DNA of 56,220 bases, taken from the IMG/VR virus record IMGVR_UViG_3300027985_000156, positions 1-56,220 of that record. One strand, written 5' to 3'. Positions 48,033-54,332 of this stretch are shown here, piece by piece. The number at the start of each line of letters is the position of its first letter. Within the stretch, counting starts at the first letter, position 1. Source of the DNA: a virus. Both the position numbers and the translations under genes were made by a program. The notes beneath the pieces were generated by a model. That model searched no databases, was not told where the DNA came from, and worked only from the letters and a program-made list of their open reading frames with translations.

Positions 48033-48047
48033 ACCCTAGTTGTCACA

Positions 48048-48098
48048 AGGTATCTTGGGCCTAAACTCAAGATACCTGATGATGCTTAGGGTAGCATC
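48048..48098 (+). promoter_or_regulatory. Leader hairpin element, copy 5 (divergent)
   Basis: A 10-bp hairpin AGGTATCTTG / CAAGATACCT (48048-48077), then GAT and a second hairpin GATGCT / AGCATC (48081-48098), then a palindrome site and AAAGGAG. The sequence differs from copies 1-4 but the layout is the same. Confidence 0.75.
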
Positions 48099-48101
48099 GA
48101 A

Positions 48102-48116
48102 TGTCGAACATCGACA
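48102..48116. repeat. Palindrome site, centre ACA (early leader)
   Basis: Exact TGTCGAACATCGACA four bases after leader hairpin copy 5. Confidence 0.95.
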
Positions 48117-48144
48117 AAAAACCGAAACAAAAGGAGAACAACAA

Positions 48145-48774
48145 ATGAAAATGTGTTTAAAGGAAGCAACTCATCGGTTCGGAGAGGAAGGTATCAAAGG
48201 TCAGCCGCTTTATGTTAAACCTGCTGAGTATTTCGTTGAACGCTATGGTTGCCGGAAAGGTGACTGCATCTACGAAGGGTGTGATTTCGTGGAAGGTATG
48301 TGGGGCACTTGCGGGAAGATGTTCGACCACGTATCTGTCGGTATCTATGGTAACAATGTATTGGTGGATGGCCGTACTCCTGGTGAACAGTTTCCTTGGC
48401 TCTACGAACTCGACTGGACCGAAGTTGAACTCACGCCATTGCAAGATGCCATTGTCCGTGCCGAGAAACTCCCAGGTAAGTACATTGTTATCAAAGGTAA
48501 CGGACAACTTATTCCTGGGTTGGTCGCAGCTATCGACATCAACATCGGATGCTCCCTTGTGAAAGCAAACGATCCGACTGATGTGCTGGTCTGCGCTCAC
48601 GGCAAGCTGTCGCCGGAAGTCACCAGCGGTAAGCGTATGTACAGTGGCACTCTTGAACGTGTGTTCATTAACCTTGTGGATATGTTGGAAACTGGTGTCT
48701 ACGATGACGACGCCTTTATTGAAGACAACAACATCTTTGCAGGTCATAACGTATCCTGCGCCTTTTCACATTAA
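48145..48774 (+). CDS. Early protein, paralog family B (209 aa)
   Basis: Not recognised. The N-terminal half (GQPLYVKPAEYFVERYGCRK; EGMWGTCGKMFDHVSVGIYG; LYELDWTEVELTP) matches the order of the next gene (TVKVFVKPTYAIESILGSHC; KMWEFCGKELSITTFYPAYH; WKAEWLDVVVAD). The C-terminal half adds a Cys-containing domain absent from the paralog. AAAGGAG precedes the ATG. Confidence 0.7.
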   Translation: MKMCLKEATHRFGEEGIKGQPLYVKPAEYFVERYGCRKGDCIYEGCDFVEGMWGTCGKMFDHVSVGIYGNNVLVDGRTPGEQFPWLYELDWTEVELTPLQDAIVRAEKLPGKYIVIKGNGQLIPGLVAAIDINIGCSLVKANDPTDVLVCAHGKLSPEVTSGKRMYSGTLERVFINLVDMLETGVYDDDAFIEDNNIFAGHNVSCAFSH

Positions 48775-48777
48775 TTC

Positions 48778-48792
48778 TGTCGATCTTCGACA
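48778..48792. repeat. Palindrome site, centre TCT
   Basis: Exact TGTCGATCTTCGACA between two early genes, four bases after the stop and upstream of CGGAGGA; no leader hairpin here. Confidence 0.95.
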
Positions 48793-48810
48793 AAATACGG
48801 AGGACAACAA

Positions 48811-49317
48811 ATGAAATCACAAGTAATCGACGGTGCTAAATTCTTCGCTGAGAATCGTACCTTGGATCTTCCCGGCAAAACAGTGAAGGTCTTTGTGAAA
48901 CCTACCTACGCCATCGAGAGTATCCTTGGAAGTCACTGCACACCTGGAGAAACTTTCTCTCATAATAAAGGAACTTTCGCAAGAAAGATGTGGGAGTTTT
49001 GTGGTAAGGAGCTTAGTATCACTACCTTCTACCCTGCCTACCACATCTATGCAGTATCGGCAAGGGGTGATGATGGCGGTAGATGGGGTTGGAAAGCCGA
49101 GTGGCTTGATGTTGTGGTAGCTGATGCTCCTGTCCTGCCTGGAACTCTTGTGTGGGCTTGGGATGAGTATGAAGAAAAAGCAGGTGTTCGGAGGTACGTT
49201 CGGTACGATGCTGCTAAGGGAAGGCACGAGGTAACGATCTCTGATCAAACTCGGTTCGCGGACCATCCTGACCCAGAGATTGTCTGGTATCTCAACGTAA
49301 CTCCGGTGGTGCTGTAA
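48811..49317 (+). CDS. Early protein, paralog family B (168 aa)
   Basis: Paralog of the N-terminal half of the preceding protein (KVFVKPTYAIESILG; KMWEFCGK; EWLDVVV). Function unknown. CGGAGG precedes the ATG, and its stop overlaps the next start (TAATGA). Confidence 0.7.
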   Translation: MKSQVIDGAKFFAENRTLDLPGKTVKVFVKPTYAIESILGSHCTPGETFSHNKGTFARKMWEFCGKELSITTFYPAYHIYAVSARGDDGGRWGWKAEWLDVVVADAPVLPGTLVWAWDEYEEKAGVRRYVRYDAAKGRHEVTISDQTRFADHPDPEIVWYLNVTPVVL

Positions 49318-49556
49318 TGAAACACAAGATCAACAACGAACGTGAGGCAATCGAACAACTCATCCGGAATGGCATCGACGCTGACTCCGATGACAAAGTT
49401 GTCCTTTACTCTTCCCGAACCCCTGGACTCCGACTGATGGCGGCATTCGATTACCTCATCAACCGGTGTAACTATAGGCAGTTAGGCCAAGTCGCCACTG
49501 AGTCTTACCTCAAGGCCAAGGCCATCGCCAGTAAACGCAAGGCATCTCAACTGTAA
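49317..49556 (+). CDS. Hypothetical helical protein (79 aa)
   Basis: Not recognised. NNEREAIEQLIRNGIDADSD then RLMAAFDYLINRCNYRQLGQ and a Lys/Ala-rich end. Start overlaps the previous stop. Confidence 0.65.
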   Translation: MKHKINNEREAIEQLIRNGIDADSDDKVVLYSSRTPGLRLMAAFDYLINRCNYRQLGQVATESYLKAKAIASKRKASQL

Positions 49557-49565
49557 TATGAATGG

Positions 49566-49638
49566 TCTACTGTCGTCTAAAGGGAGGATTCTGGTCGTCT
49601 TGTACCAGCGGATGTGGGTTCGAATCCCACCAGTAGAC
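49566..49638 (+). tRNA. tRNA-like gene with 8-nt anticodon loop (Lys-CUU if U33 rule holds)
   Basis: Acceptor TCTACTG / CAGTAGA (7 bp). T8 C9. D-arm GTCT-AAAGGGA-GGAT. Anticodon stem CTGGT / ACCAG around the 8-base loop CGTCTTGT. Variable CGGAT. T-arm GTGGG-TTCGAAT-CCCAC. All are in canonical register except one extra loop base at 49596. Taking the T at 49598 as U33 gives anticodon CTT (Lys). The acceptor pairs three further bases outward (TGG with CCA at 49638-49640), making 10 bp, so the encoded CCA is base-paired in the precursor. It may be a functional tRNA, a frame-altering tRNA or a decoy for tRNA-cleaving defences. Confidence 0.65.
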
Positions 49639-49720
49639 CAATCAATTAATCTGATAACGTCCCTTCTGAGCGTGCAGAATGGTGGTAACTTAGGCACTTA
49701 CCTACTGTTCGAGTGACGTA

Positions 49721-49786
49721 CCGCAGGGCTTGGAGGCTCTTTGAAAGGGGGTTGCCTGACTGCCTAGCCGGGGAAGAGTCCTGCGG
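49721..49786 (+). ncRNA. Possible structured RNA downstream of tRNA
   Basis: A 10-bp outer stem CCGCAGGGCT / AGTCCTGCGG (one G-U) closes a 46-base interior with smaller complementary segments. There is no T-loop, so it is not a tRNA. It lies in a protein-free gap (49641-49835) between the tRNA-like gene and the next CDS. It could be an RNA gene or a processed leader. Confidence 0.4.
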
Positions 49787-49835
49787 ATTCCTTACAAAAA
49801 TCAACTCTCAACACAACTCAACAGGAAACAATCAA

Positions 49836-49988
49836 ATGAAAATCACAATCGCAAACATGATCGTTCGGTCTCTCTCCTTCGTATCCTCCTGCATGAATTC
49901 GGCCATCGCCTCGCATAACGCCAAGTCGCTGAAGAAAAAAGTCGAAGATCGACAAAATCACTTCGGATACAAAGATGAAGATCGATGA
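49836..49988 (+). CDS. Small protein (50 aa)
   Basis: Not recognised. MKITIANMIVRSLSFVSSCM is a hydrophobic N-terminus, then SHNAKSLKKKVEDRQN, basic. AGGAAAC precedes the ATG; longer upstream frames cross the structured RNA. It contains a near-perfect palindrome site. Confidence 0.55.
   Translation: MKITIANMIVRSLSFVSSCMNSAIASHNAKSLKKKVEDRQNHFGYKDEDR
49940..49954. repeat. Palindrome site, one mismatch (AGA centre)
   Basis: AGTCGAAGATCGACA: the first base is A instead of T. Frame VEDRQ. Confidence 0.85.
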
Positions 49989-50145
49989 TCTCCAGGCCAA
50001 GGTTGATGCCCATGCTGCTGAGGCTACCAAGTTGAACAACATCGCCGGAACCTTGGGTATCCTGGCTGCTCCGACTGTTGCCGCTATCATTACTGATGAG
50101 GTCGTCGAGATCCTTGAGTCGGATGATATGGAGGTGGTGAAGTGA
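49975..50145 (+). CDS. Small protein (56 aa)
   Basis: Not recognised. MKIDDLQAKVDAHAAEATKL, a short coiled coil, then an Ala/Ile/Val-rich segment (GTLGILAAPTVAAIITDEVV) that might be a TM helix. It overlaps the preceding gene by 14 bases. Confidence 0.55.
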   Translation: MKIDDLQAKVDAHAAEATKLNNIAGTLGILAAPTVAAIITDEVVEILESDDMEVVK

Positions 50146-50154
50146 AGACTGAGG

Positions 50155-50391
50155 ATGAATACCTTCCAGAGCATCAACGTGTCGTTAGCTAATGGCATAA
50201 TCCAGGTATCGGCCAAGGTTCGGAAGAAAAAGAAAGGGACTCCGGTGTATTCTGGAGTACCCCTTCTACGAAAGTTGTCTGTCGGTTCGGTGACTGAATC
50301 GTTGTCACGTCTGGATGGAACCAACAAGCTTCCGGAAATGTCGATGTTCGACAAACAAGTGGAGGGACTCAAACGAAAATGGAACCTGTAA
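50155..50391 (+). CDS. Hypothetical basic protein (78 aa)
   Basis: Not recognised. It contains VRKKKKGTPVYSG and ends in a palindrome-encoded MSMFDKQ. The ribosome site is weak (GAGG). The stop overlaps the ligase start by 13 bases. It may serve mainly to couple ligase translation. Confidence 0.45.
   Translation: MNTFQSINVSLANGIIQVSAKVRKKKKGTPVYSGVPLLRKLSVGSVTESLSRLDGTNKLPEMSMFDKQVEGLKRKWNL
50339..50353. repeat. Palindrome site, centre TGT (upstream of ligase)
   Basis: Exact TGTCGATGTTCGACA, 25 bases before the ligase ATG. Confidence 0.95.
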
Positions 50392-51512
50392 CCAATGAAG
50401 CTACACTCTATAGTCGACGGCTTTATAAGCTTGGCAGCAACGGACGTATCAAGGAGTGGTACATCGTTGTGTATCAAGACCCTGAAGGTAAGGTCTTCGA
50501 AGAAACAAACTCCGGGTATGTCGCTGGTAAACTTAAGGTATCTAGCAAACCTTCTTCCGGTGATGCCGTCAAGAAAGCGGCGACAAAGGCTGAGAAGAAA
50601 CGCCGGGAAGGTTATGTCAATACTGAAGAGGAGGCGAAGGCTGCCCCGGTAACACGGTCGGGTATGCAAGCTAAGTGGGCCACCATTGAGGAAGTCCAGG
50701 CTCTTCCGATGCGTAAGATTATTGATGAGAAGTACAACGGTATCCGTGCAACCTACCATCTTGACACCAACTCTCTTGTTAGCAAAGGCAACAAGGTGTA
50801 TGACCTTTCTACGATGGCAACGTACTGCCGAACCTTCTGTGATCTGTACGGATACTCCTTCCTTGATATGGAACTCTATGCTCCTGGGTATAAGGTAAAT
50901 GAAATCGCAAGCATGGTCAAGAATACTTCTAATCCTCTGCGTAGGCACTTGGTTGCTGTTGTTTTTGATGCCCTTGAGTCAGTGGATGATAAGCGTCCGG
51001 CCATTGATCGCCGAAAGAAACTTAACGCTGACCTCAGAAGTAGTTACTCACCGGCATTACTCAAGCCAAACCAACTGATCCTTCCGTCTACCTTAGATAC
51101 TGAGGTATTCTACAACAGCATCATCTCCAGAGGTGGTGAGGGTATCATCACCCGCAACGCTGACCTGCCGTATGAGTGGGACAACAAGTCACGCCGATCT
51201 GAGGTCATGCTCAAGACCAAGCCTCTGCTTACCGAAGAGTTCCAGGTGGTCGGTTGCTCTTTCGAAGAGCGGTTCGTTCGTGGTGTGTTCGAGAAGCTTA
51301 TCCTCTATACCTGTGTAACTCAGGACGGTAAGACCTTTACTGTAACTCCGGAGGGTTCTGTCGAAGATCGACAAATACCTGCACCAGAAACCTTTGACGA
51401 TCTGTGGTACATCGTTGAGTTCCGTGAGTATACTGTGAATGGGATTCCGTTCCACGGTGTAGGCAAAGGGTTCCGCATTCCTGAGGATATGGATGATGAC
51501 AAAACGTCTTAA
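50379..51512 (+). CDS. ATP-dependent DNA ligase (T7-like)
   Basis: Seals nicks between lagging-strand fragments using ATP. At 377 aa (T7 gp1.3 is 359) it has motif I DEKYNGIRA with the adenylated Lys about 118, motif III SFLDMELYAP, motif IV GGEGIITRNADLPYEW and motif V VMLKTKPLLTEEFQVVG leading into the OB domain (TVTPEGSVEDRQIPAPETFD). The first 80 residues add a short WGR-like/basic segment before the catalytic core. GGAGGG lies 12 bases before the ATG, a long spacing. A palindrome site lies in an OB-domain loop. Confidence 0.93.
   Translation: MEPVTNEATLYSRRLYKLGSNGRIKEWYIVVYQDPEGKVFEETNSGYVAGKLKVSSKPSSGDAVKKAATKAEKKRREGYVNTEEEAKAAPVTRSGMQAKWATIEEVQALPMRKIIDEKYNGIRATYHLDTNSLVSKGNKVYDLSTMATYCRTFCDLYGYSFLDMELYAPGYKVNEIASMVKNTSNPLRRHLVAVVFDALESVDDKRPAIDRRKKLNADLRSSYSPALLKPNQLILPSTLDTEVFYNSIISRGGEGIITRNADLPYEWDNKSRRSEVMLKTKPLLTEEFQVVGCSFEERFVRGVFEKLILYTCVTQDGKTFTVTPEGSVEDRQIPAPETFDDLWYIVEFREYTVNGIPFHGVGKGFRIPEDMDDDKTS
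51359..51373. repeat. Palindrome site, centre AGA (in ligase)
   Basis: Exact TGTCGAAGATCGACA, frame VEDRQ, in a loop of the ligase OB domain. Confidence 0.95.
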
Positions 51513-51615
51513 GAATATCATCTGGCACCGGTTTGATGTGCCTTGGTATTGGAGGCAATACAAATATGAACTTCGACAGAAGGGAATTAGACAAGCCAAT
51601 CACGATCAATACTGA
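51496..51615 (+). CDS. Possible small basic protein (39 aa)
   Basis: MTKRLKNIIWHRFDVPWYWR... begins inside the ligase 3' end (ATGA-type overlap) without a clear ribosome site and overlaps the better-supported 51566 frame. Confidence 0.3.
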   Translation: MTKRLKNIIWHRFDVPWYWRQYKYELRQKGIRQANHDQY

Positions 51616-51754
51616 ACAGGATGCTCTCTACTACGAGCAAGTATACTGGCAACTCTACTACAACACAAGCTTCGAAGCTCAGGAGTATCGTATGAGAATC
51701 CAGAAAGCTTTGGATCAACTGAGACAGAAACAGCAGGAGAGGATGTATGAGTGA
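51566..51754 (+). CDS. Hypothetical helical protein (62 aa)
   Basis: Not recognised. MNFDRRELDKPITINTEQDA, then Tyr/Gln/Glu/Arg-rich helices. GGAGG lies ten bases before the ATG. Codons 2-5 (AACTTCGACAGA) keep a half palindrome site. It overlaps the next gene. Confidence 0.6.
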   Translation: MNFDRRELDKPITINTEQDALYYEQVYWQLYYNTSFEAQEYRMRIQKALDQLRQKQQERMYE

Positions 51755-51941
51755 TTTTCCAAGCAAGATCGTAACAGTACAGTACGAGTACATTGAAACT
51801 TTGAATGGTGGGTCATGTCACGGGTGTATATTCGAAGCTGACCCACCGAACAACCACTCTATTACATGCCCTGCCTCGACAACGGAAGGGTTTATCTGTA
51901 GAGGTATCATCAACCGTATGCTCTCCAGTAAAATGGAGTAA
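51747..51941 (+). CDS. Small Cys-rich protein (64 aa)
   Basis: SCHGCIFEADPPNNHSITCP...GFICRG contains a CxxC...C...C set resembling a recurrent small phage zinc-binding protein. AGGAGAGG precedes the ATG. Function unknown. Confidence 0.65.
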   Translation: MSDFPSKIVTVQYEYIETLNGGSCHGCIFEADPPNNHSITCPASTTEGFICRGIINRMLSSKME

Positions 51942-51947
51942 GGATGG

Positions 51948-52064
51948 ATGAATCTATTAAGATGGATTACGGATAGTGACTCTTTTATCTGGTGTATCAT
52001 TTCGCTAACTCTTTTATCAGGAGTATTATCTATATGGAACCTCTTACATATTTGTGGATCGTAG
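51948..52064 (+). CDS. Small membrane peptide (38 aa)
   Basis: MNLLRWITDSDSFIWCIISL then TLLSGVLSIWNLL: one or two short hydrophobic helices. TAAGG precedes the ATG. It overlaps the next small membrane frame. Confidence 0.4.
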   Translation: MNLLRWITDSDSFIWCIISLTLLSGVLSIWNLLHICGS

Positions 52065-52141
52065 ATGGAATTATAGGTCTCGTGTGCCTATGGATTATCC
52101 TACTTGAAAGTAATAGCTTAGGAAGACCAATAAATGATTGA
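52034..52141 (+). CDS. Small membrane peptide (35 aa)
   Basis: MEPLTYLWIVDGIIGLVCLW IILLE is a single TM helix. The stop overlaps the next ATG (ATGATTGA), the coupling pattern seen across this arm. Confidence 0.4.
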   Translation: MEPLTYLWIVDGIIGLVCLWIILLESNSLGRPIND

Positions 52142-52394
52142 GTATCAGATGAAGTATCAATGCCCAAACTGCGGACGTAAATGGACAGCCCTCGATTCCG
52201 TTCGAGGTCCAGCGGTTTGTCGATGTTCGACAAAAGTTACGCCGGTTGAAGTTCAGGAGTACAGTTTGTACAACTGCAAACACTGGCAGTTTTGGGATCA
52301 GGTCGACCTCTACGAAGGGGTTGGCAAATGGGAGGGATATGGCGGTTCCGAACCGAGCGTGTCCGATGTGCCAGGAGAACGGGCACGACTCTAA
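52134..52394 (+). CDS. Small zinc-ribbon protein (86 aa)
   Basis: YQCPNCGRKWTALDSVRGPA then VCRCSTKV suggests a zinc ribbon. The C-terminal 18 codons overlap the primase-helicase start in another frame. It includes a palindrome site in the rare frame (CRCST), which supplies two of the candidate zinc cysteines. Function unknown. Confidence 0.6.
   Translation: MIEYQMKYQCPNCGRKWTALDSVRGPAVCRCSTKVTPVEVQEYSLYNCKHWQFWDQVDLYEGVGKWEGYGGSEPSVSDVPGERARL
52218..52232. repeat. Palindrome site, centre TGT (in zinc-ribbon gene)
   Basis: Exact TGTCGATGTTCGACA, frame TGT CGA TGT TCG ACA (CRCST). Confidence 0.95.
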
Positions 52395-54165
52395 CGGAGA
52401 TCACCTGTTCTTAATGGCCGATGGTAAGACGTGGTGCTGTAATAGAACTCAGCATCACCCTGAAGCTAAGATGTACTTTGAGGATGACAACGGAAACACA
52501 CGAACTTCCAGTAAGATGGGAGTCAAAGGTGAGACCTATGTTAAAGAGTCATCCAACAAAGAGATTGATCCTACGGAGTTTGATGTACAAGGATTCCGTG
52601 GTATTCCTGAGTATGTGTACGGTAACGCTGGTGTCCGGTGTGAGACTGACAAGTTTGATGAGCCGCATACCTTCTACTATCCTGTGTTTGCTCAGGATGG
52701 ATCTATGATCTGGAAGATTAGAGAAGTAGATCCGAAGAAGTTCTACTGGTCAGAGAAGGTCGGCGAACGTAAGCTGATGTTCTTCAACCAAGATAAGGTT
52801 GGTGTTCCTAAGCGTCTATTGATTACCGAGGGACAGGATGATGCTCTTGCTGCTGAACACATGCTCAGTAAGTATAACATTAAGTGTATCAGTCTACCCA
52901 ACGGTGCCAACACTAAAGCATTCAAGGATAATTTTGAATGGCTAAGTAAGATAGATGATATTACTTTCGATCCTGATGCTGATGCCGCTGGACTGAAGTT
53001 GATTCCAGAGGTGTCTGCTCTTCTGCCTAAGATCAAGATCCTTGAGAAGACTCTCAAAGATGCATGTGATATGTTCAAGGCTAAGAAGCAAGCTGAGTAT
53101 ATCGACTGTTACTTTCGTGCTAAAGAACACAAGCCTAGTTGTATACTGGAAATATCGGATGAGTTAATTGAAGAGGCCACTAAGCCTGTCGAGTGGGGAC
53201 TTGACTATCCATTCAAAGGTCTTACAGAAAAGACTTTTGGATTGGTGTATCCTGCCGTCATCGGTATCGGTGGTGGTCCTGGTAGTGGTAAGACAACTTT
53301 CGTTCAAGCTATCCAATCTCATCTACTCTATAACCACAAGCAACCGATTGGTGTCATTGATCTTGAGAACAAGCCGGGGTTCGCCCTGCGTAAACTCATT
53401 GGTTACCAGCTTGGTGTCAAGATCCATACACCGGATACACCATATCCGGTAGAGTTACAAGAGAATGCAAGGCATATAGGGTATGACCTGCGTGACCGTG
53501 GGCTTATGTTCTATGACTCCAAGCGTGAGATTGATTGGCCGGATATTGAAGCAGCCATTCGCTTCATGGTGATGTCGAAAGGTATCAAGGCGATATTCAT
53601 TGACCCTATGTCTGGACTGGTTACCCACCTGTCCGCTAGTGAGGGCAACGAATATCTTAACAAGGCAATGTTCTCGCTCTCAAGACTTACCCGTGAGCTT
53701 GACTTTACTGCCTTCCACATCAACCATCTCAACAACCCTAGCTCCGACAAGGATCATGGTGAAGGCGCAGTTGTACGTGGGTCACAGTTTGCTGGCTCTC
53801 GTGCTATGTGGAAATACTCAACAGACCTTTGGGGTCTTGAGGTAAACCAGCAAGCGGTAACAGCAGAGGAAAGATCAAAAGTTACCCTCCGCATTATCAA
53901 GCATCGACTTGATGGCCGCACTGGTACAATCACGTTGAAGTATAACACTGAGACTGGTCGTCATGAAGAGATGACATCTGACAATGTGTTCACCCGAACA
54001 CCGCCGTCACCTATCGTTAGCCCTAGTCCTGATGAGCCTGTCGAAAATGTCGAGCGACAGCGCGATCCTGTCGAAGATCGACAAACACCTGAGCCACCCA
54101 AGCCAAAGGCTCCAGTGTTCAAACCAAAGATGAGAAGGAAACAAAAGGAGGATAAGTTCCTATGA
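52339..54165 (+). CDS. Primase-helicase (T7 gp4-like)
   Basis: Replicative DnaB-type helicase joined to a Toprim primase, about 608 aa (T7 gp4 is 566). N-terminal zinc-binding: ACPMCQENG and TWCCN (residues about 8-36). Toprim: LLITEGQDDALAAEHM (about 160) and FDPDADAAGLKLIP (about 209). RecA-like helicase: GIGGGPGSGKTTF (Walker A, about 310), IDLENKPG, KAIFIDPMSGLV (Walker B, about 417), FHINHLNNP and QFAGSRAMWKYS. The C-terminal tail (Pro/Glu-rich, PVENVERQRDPVEDRQTPEP) carries two half-site repeats, then a basic end. ATG 52339 follows GGGAGGG; longer frames lie in the zinc-ribbon gene. Confidence 0.93.
   Translation: MAVPNRACPMCQENGHDSNGDHLFLMADGKTWCCNRTQHHPEAKMYFEDDNGNTRTSSKMGVKGETYVKESSNKEIDPTEFDVQGFRGIPEYVYGNAGVRCETDKFDEPHTFYYPVFAQDGSMIWKIREVDPKKFYWSEKVGERKLMFFNQDKVGVPKRLLITEGQDDALAAEHMLSKYNIKCISLPNGANTKAFKDNFEWLSKIDDITFDPDADAAGLKLIPEVSALLPKIKILEKTLKDACDMFKAKKQAEYIDCYFRAKEHKPSCILEISDELIEEATKPVEWGLDYPFKGLTEKTFGLVYPAVIGIGGGPGSGKTTFVQAIQSHLLYNHKQPIGVIDLENKPGFALRKLIGYQLGVKIHTPDTPYPVELQENARHIGYDLRDRGLMFYDSKREIDWPDIEAAIRFMVMSKGIKAIFIDPMSGLVTHLSASEGNEYLNKAMFSLSRLTRELDFTAFHINHLNNPSSDKDHGEGAVVRGSQFAGSRAMWKYSTDLWGLEVNQQAVTAEERSKVTLRIIKHRLDGRTGTITLKYNTETGRHEEMTSDNVFTRTPPSPIVSPSPDEPVENVERQRDPVEDRQTPEPPKPKAPVFKPKMRRKQKEDKFL
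54039..54053. repeat. Direct-repeat variant of the palindrome half-site
   Basis: TGTCGAAAATGTCGA, same as 45508-45522, here encoding VENVE in the helicase tail, 16 bases before a palindrome site. Confidence 0.85.
54069..54083. repeat. Palindrome site, centre AGA (helicase tail)
   Basis: Exact TGTCGAAGATCGACA, frame VEDRQ, in the disordered helicase tail. Confidence 0.95.
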
Positions 54166-54332
54166 TTATTAGAGTAGGTTTGCCGTACTTCCAGTGGACA
54201 AAGAAGTTATGTATACTTCCAAGGGTATTCAGGGATAAGAAATCAAATGCACATCACCTTGTGTTCCTACAGTATGTTGAACTGTACAAGGATATTGACG
54301 AGGTGTACTTCAGGGAATGTCAGGAGCAGTAG
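54162..54332 (+). CDS. Small protein between helicase and polymerase (56 aa)
   Basis: Not recognised. MIIRVGLPYFQWTKKLCILP then KKSNAHHLVFLQYVELYKDI. AGGAGG lies ten bases before the ATG. It overlaps helicase by four bases and polymerase by 16, so it is tightly coupled. A polymerase or helicase partner is possible. Confidence 0.6.
   Translation: MIIRVGLPYFQWTKKLCILPRVFRDKKSNAHHLVFLQYVELYKDIDEVYFRECQEQ

Noticed and set aside
49818-50948. 376-aa open frame on the - strand
   Set aside because: It lies opposite several + strand small genes and the catalytic core of DNA ligase, has no ribosome site and would oppose transcription of the arm; a shadow of + strand codon bias.
438-54083. Reading the palindrome as a LexA/SOS box
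   Set aside because: The spacing and sequence (TGTCGA-N3-TCGACA) do not match the LexA boxes I know (CGAAC-N4-GTTCG, CTGT-N8-ACAG, GTTC-N7-GTTC), and a repressor would not need copies spread inside genes every 1-2 kb.
438-54083. Reading the palindromes as rho-independent terminators
   Set aside because: The stem is only 6-7 bp with a 1-3 base loop, most copies lack a downstream T-run, and many sit mid-gene where termination would be harmful.
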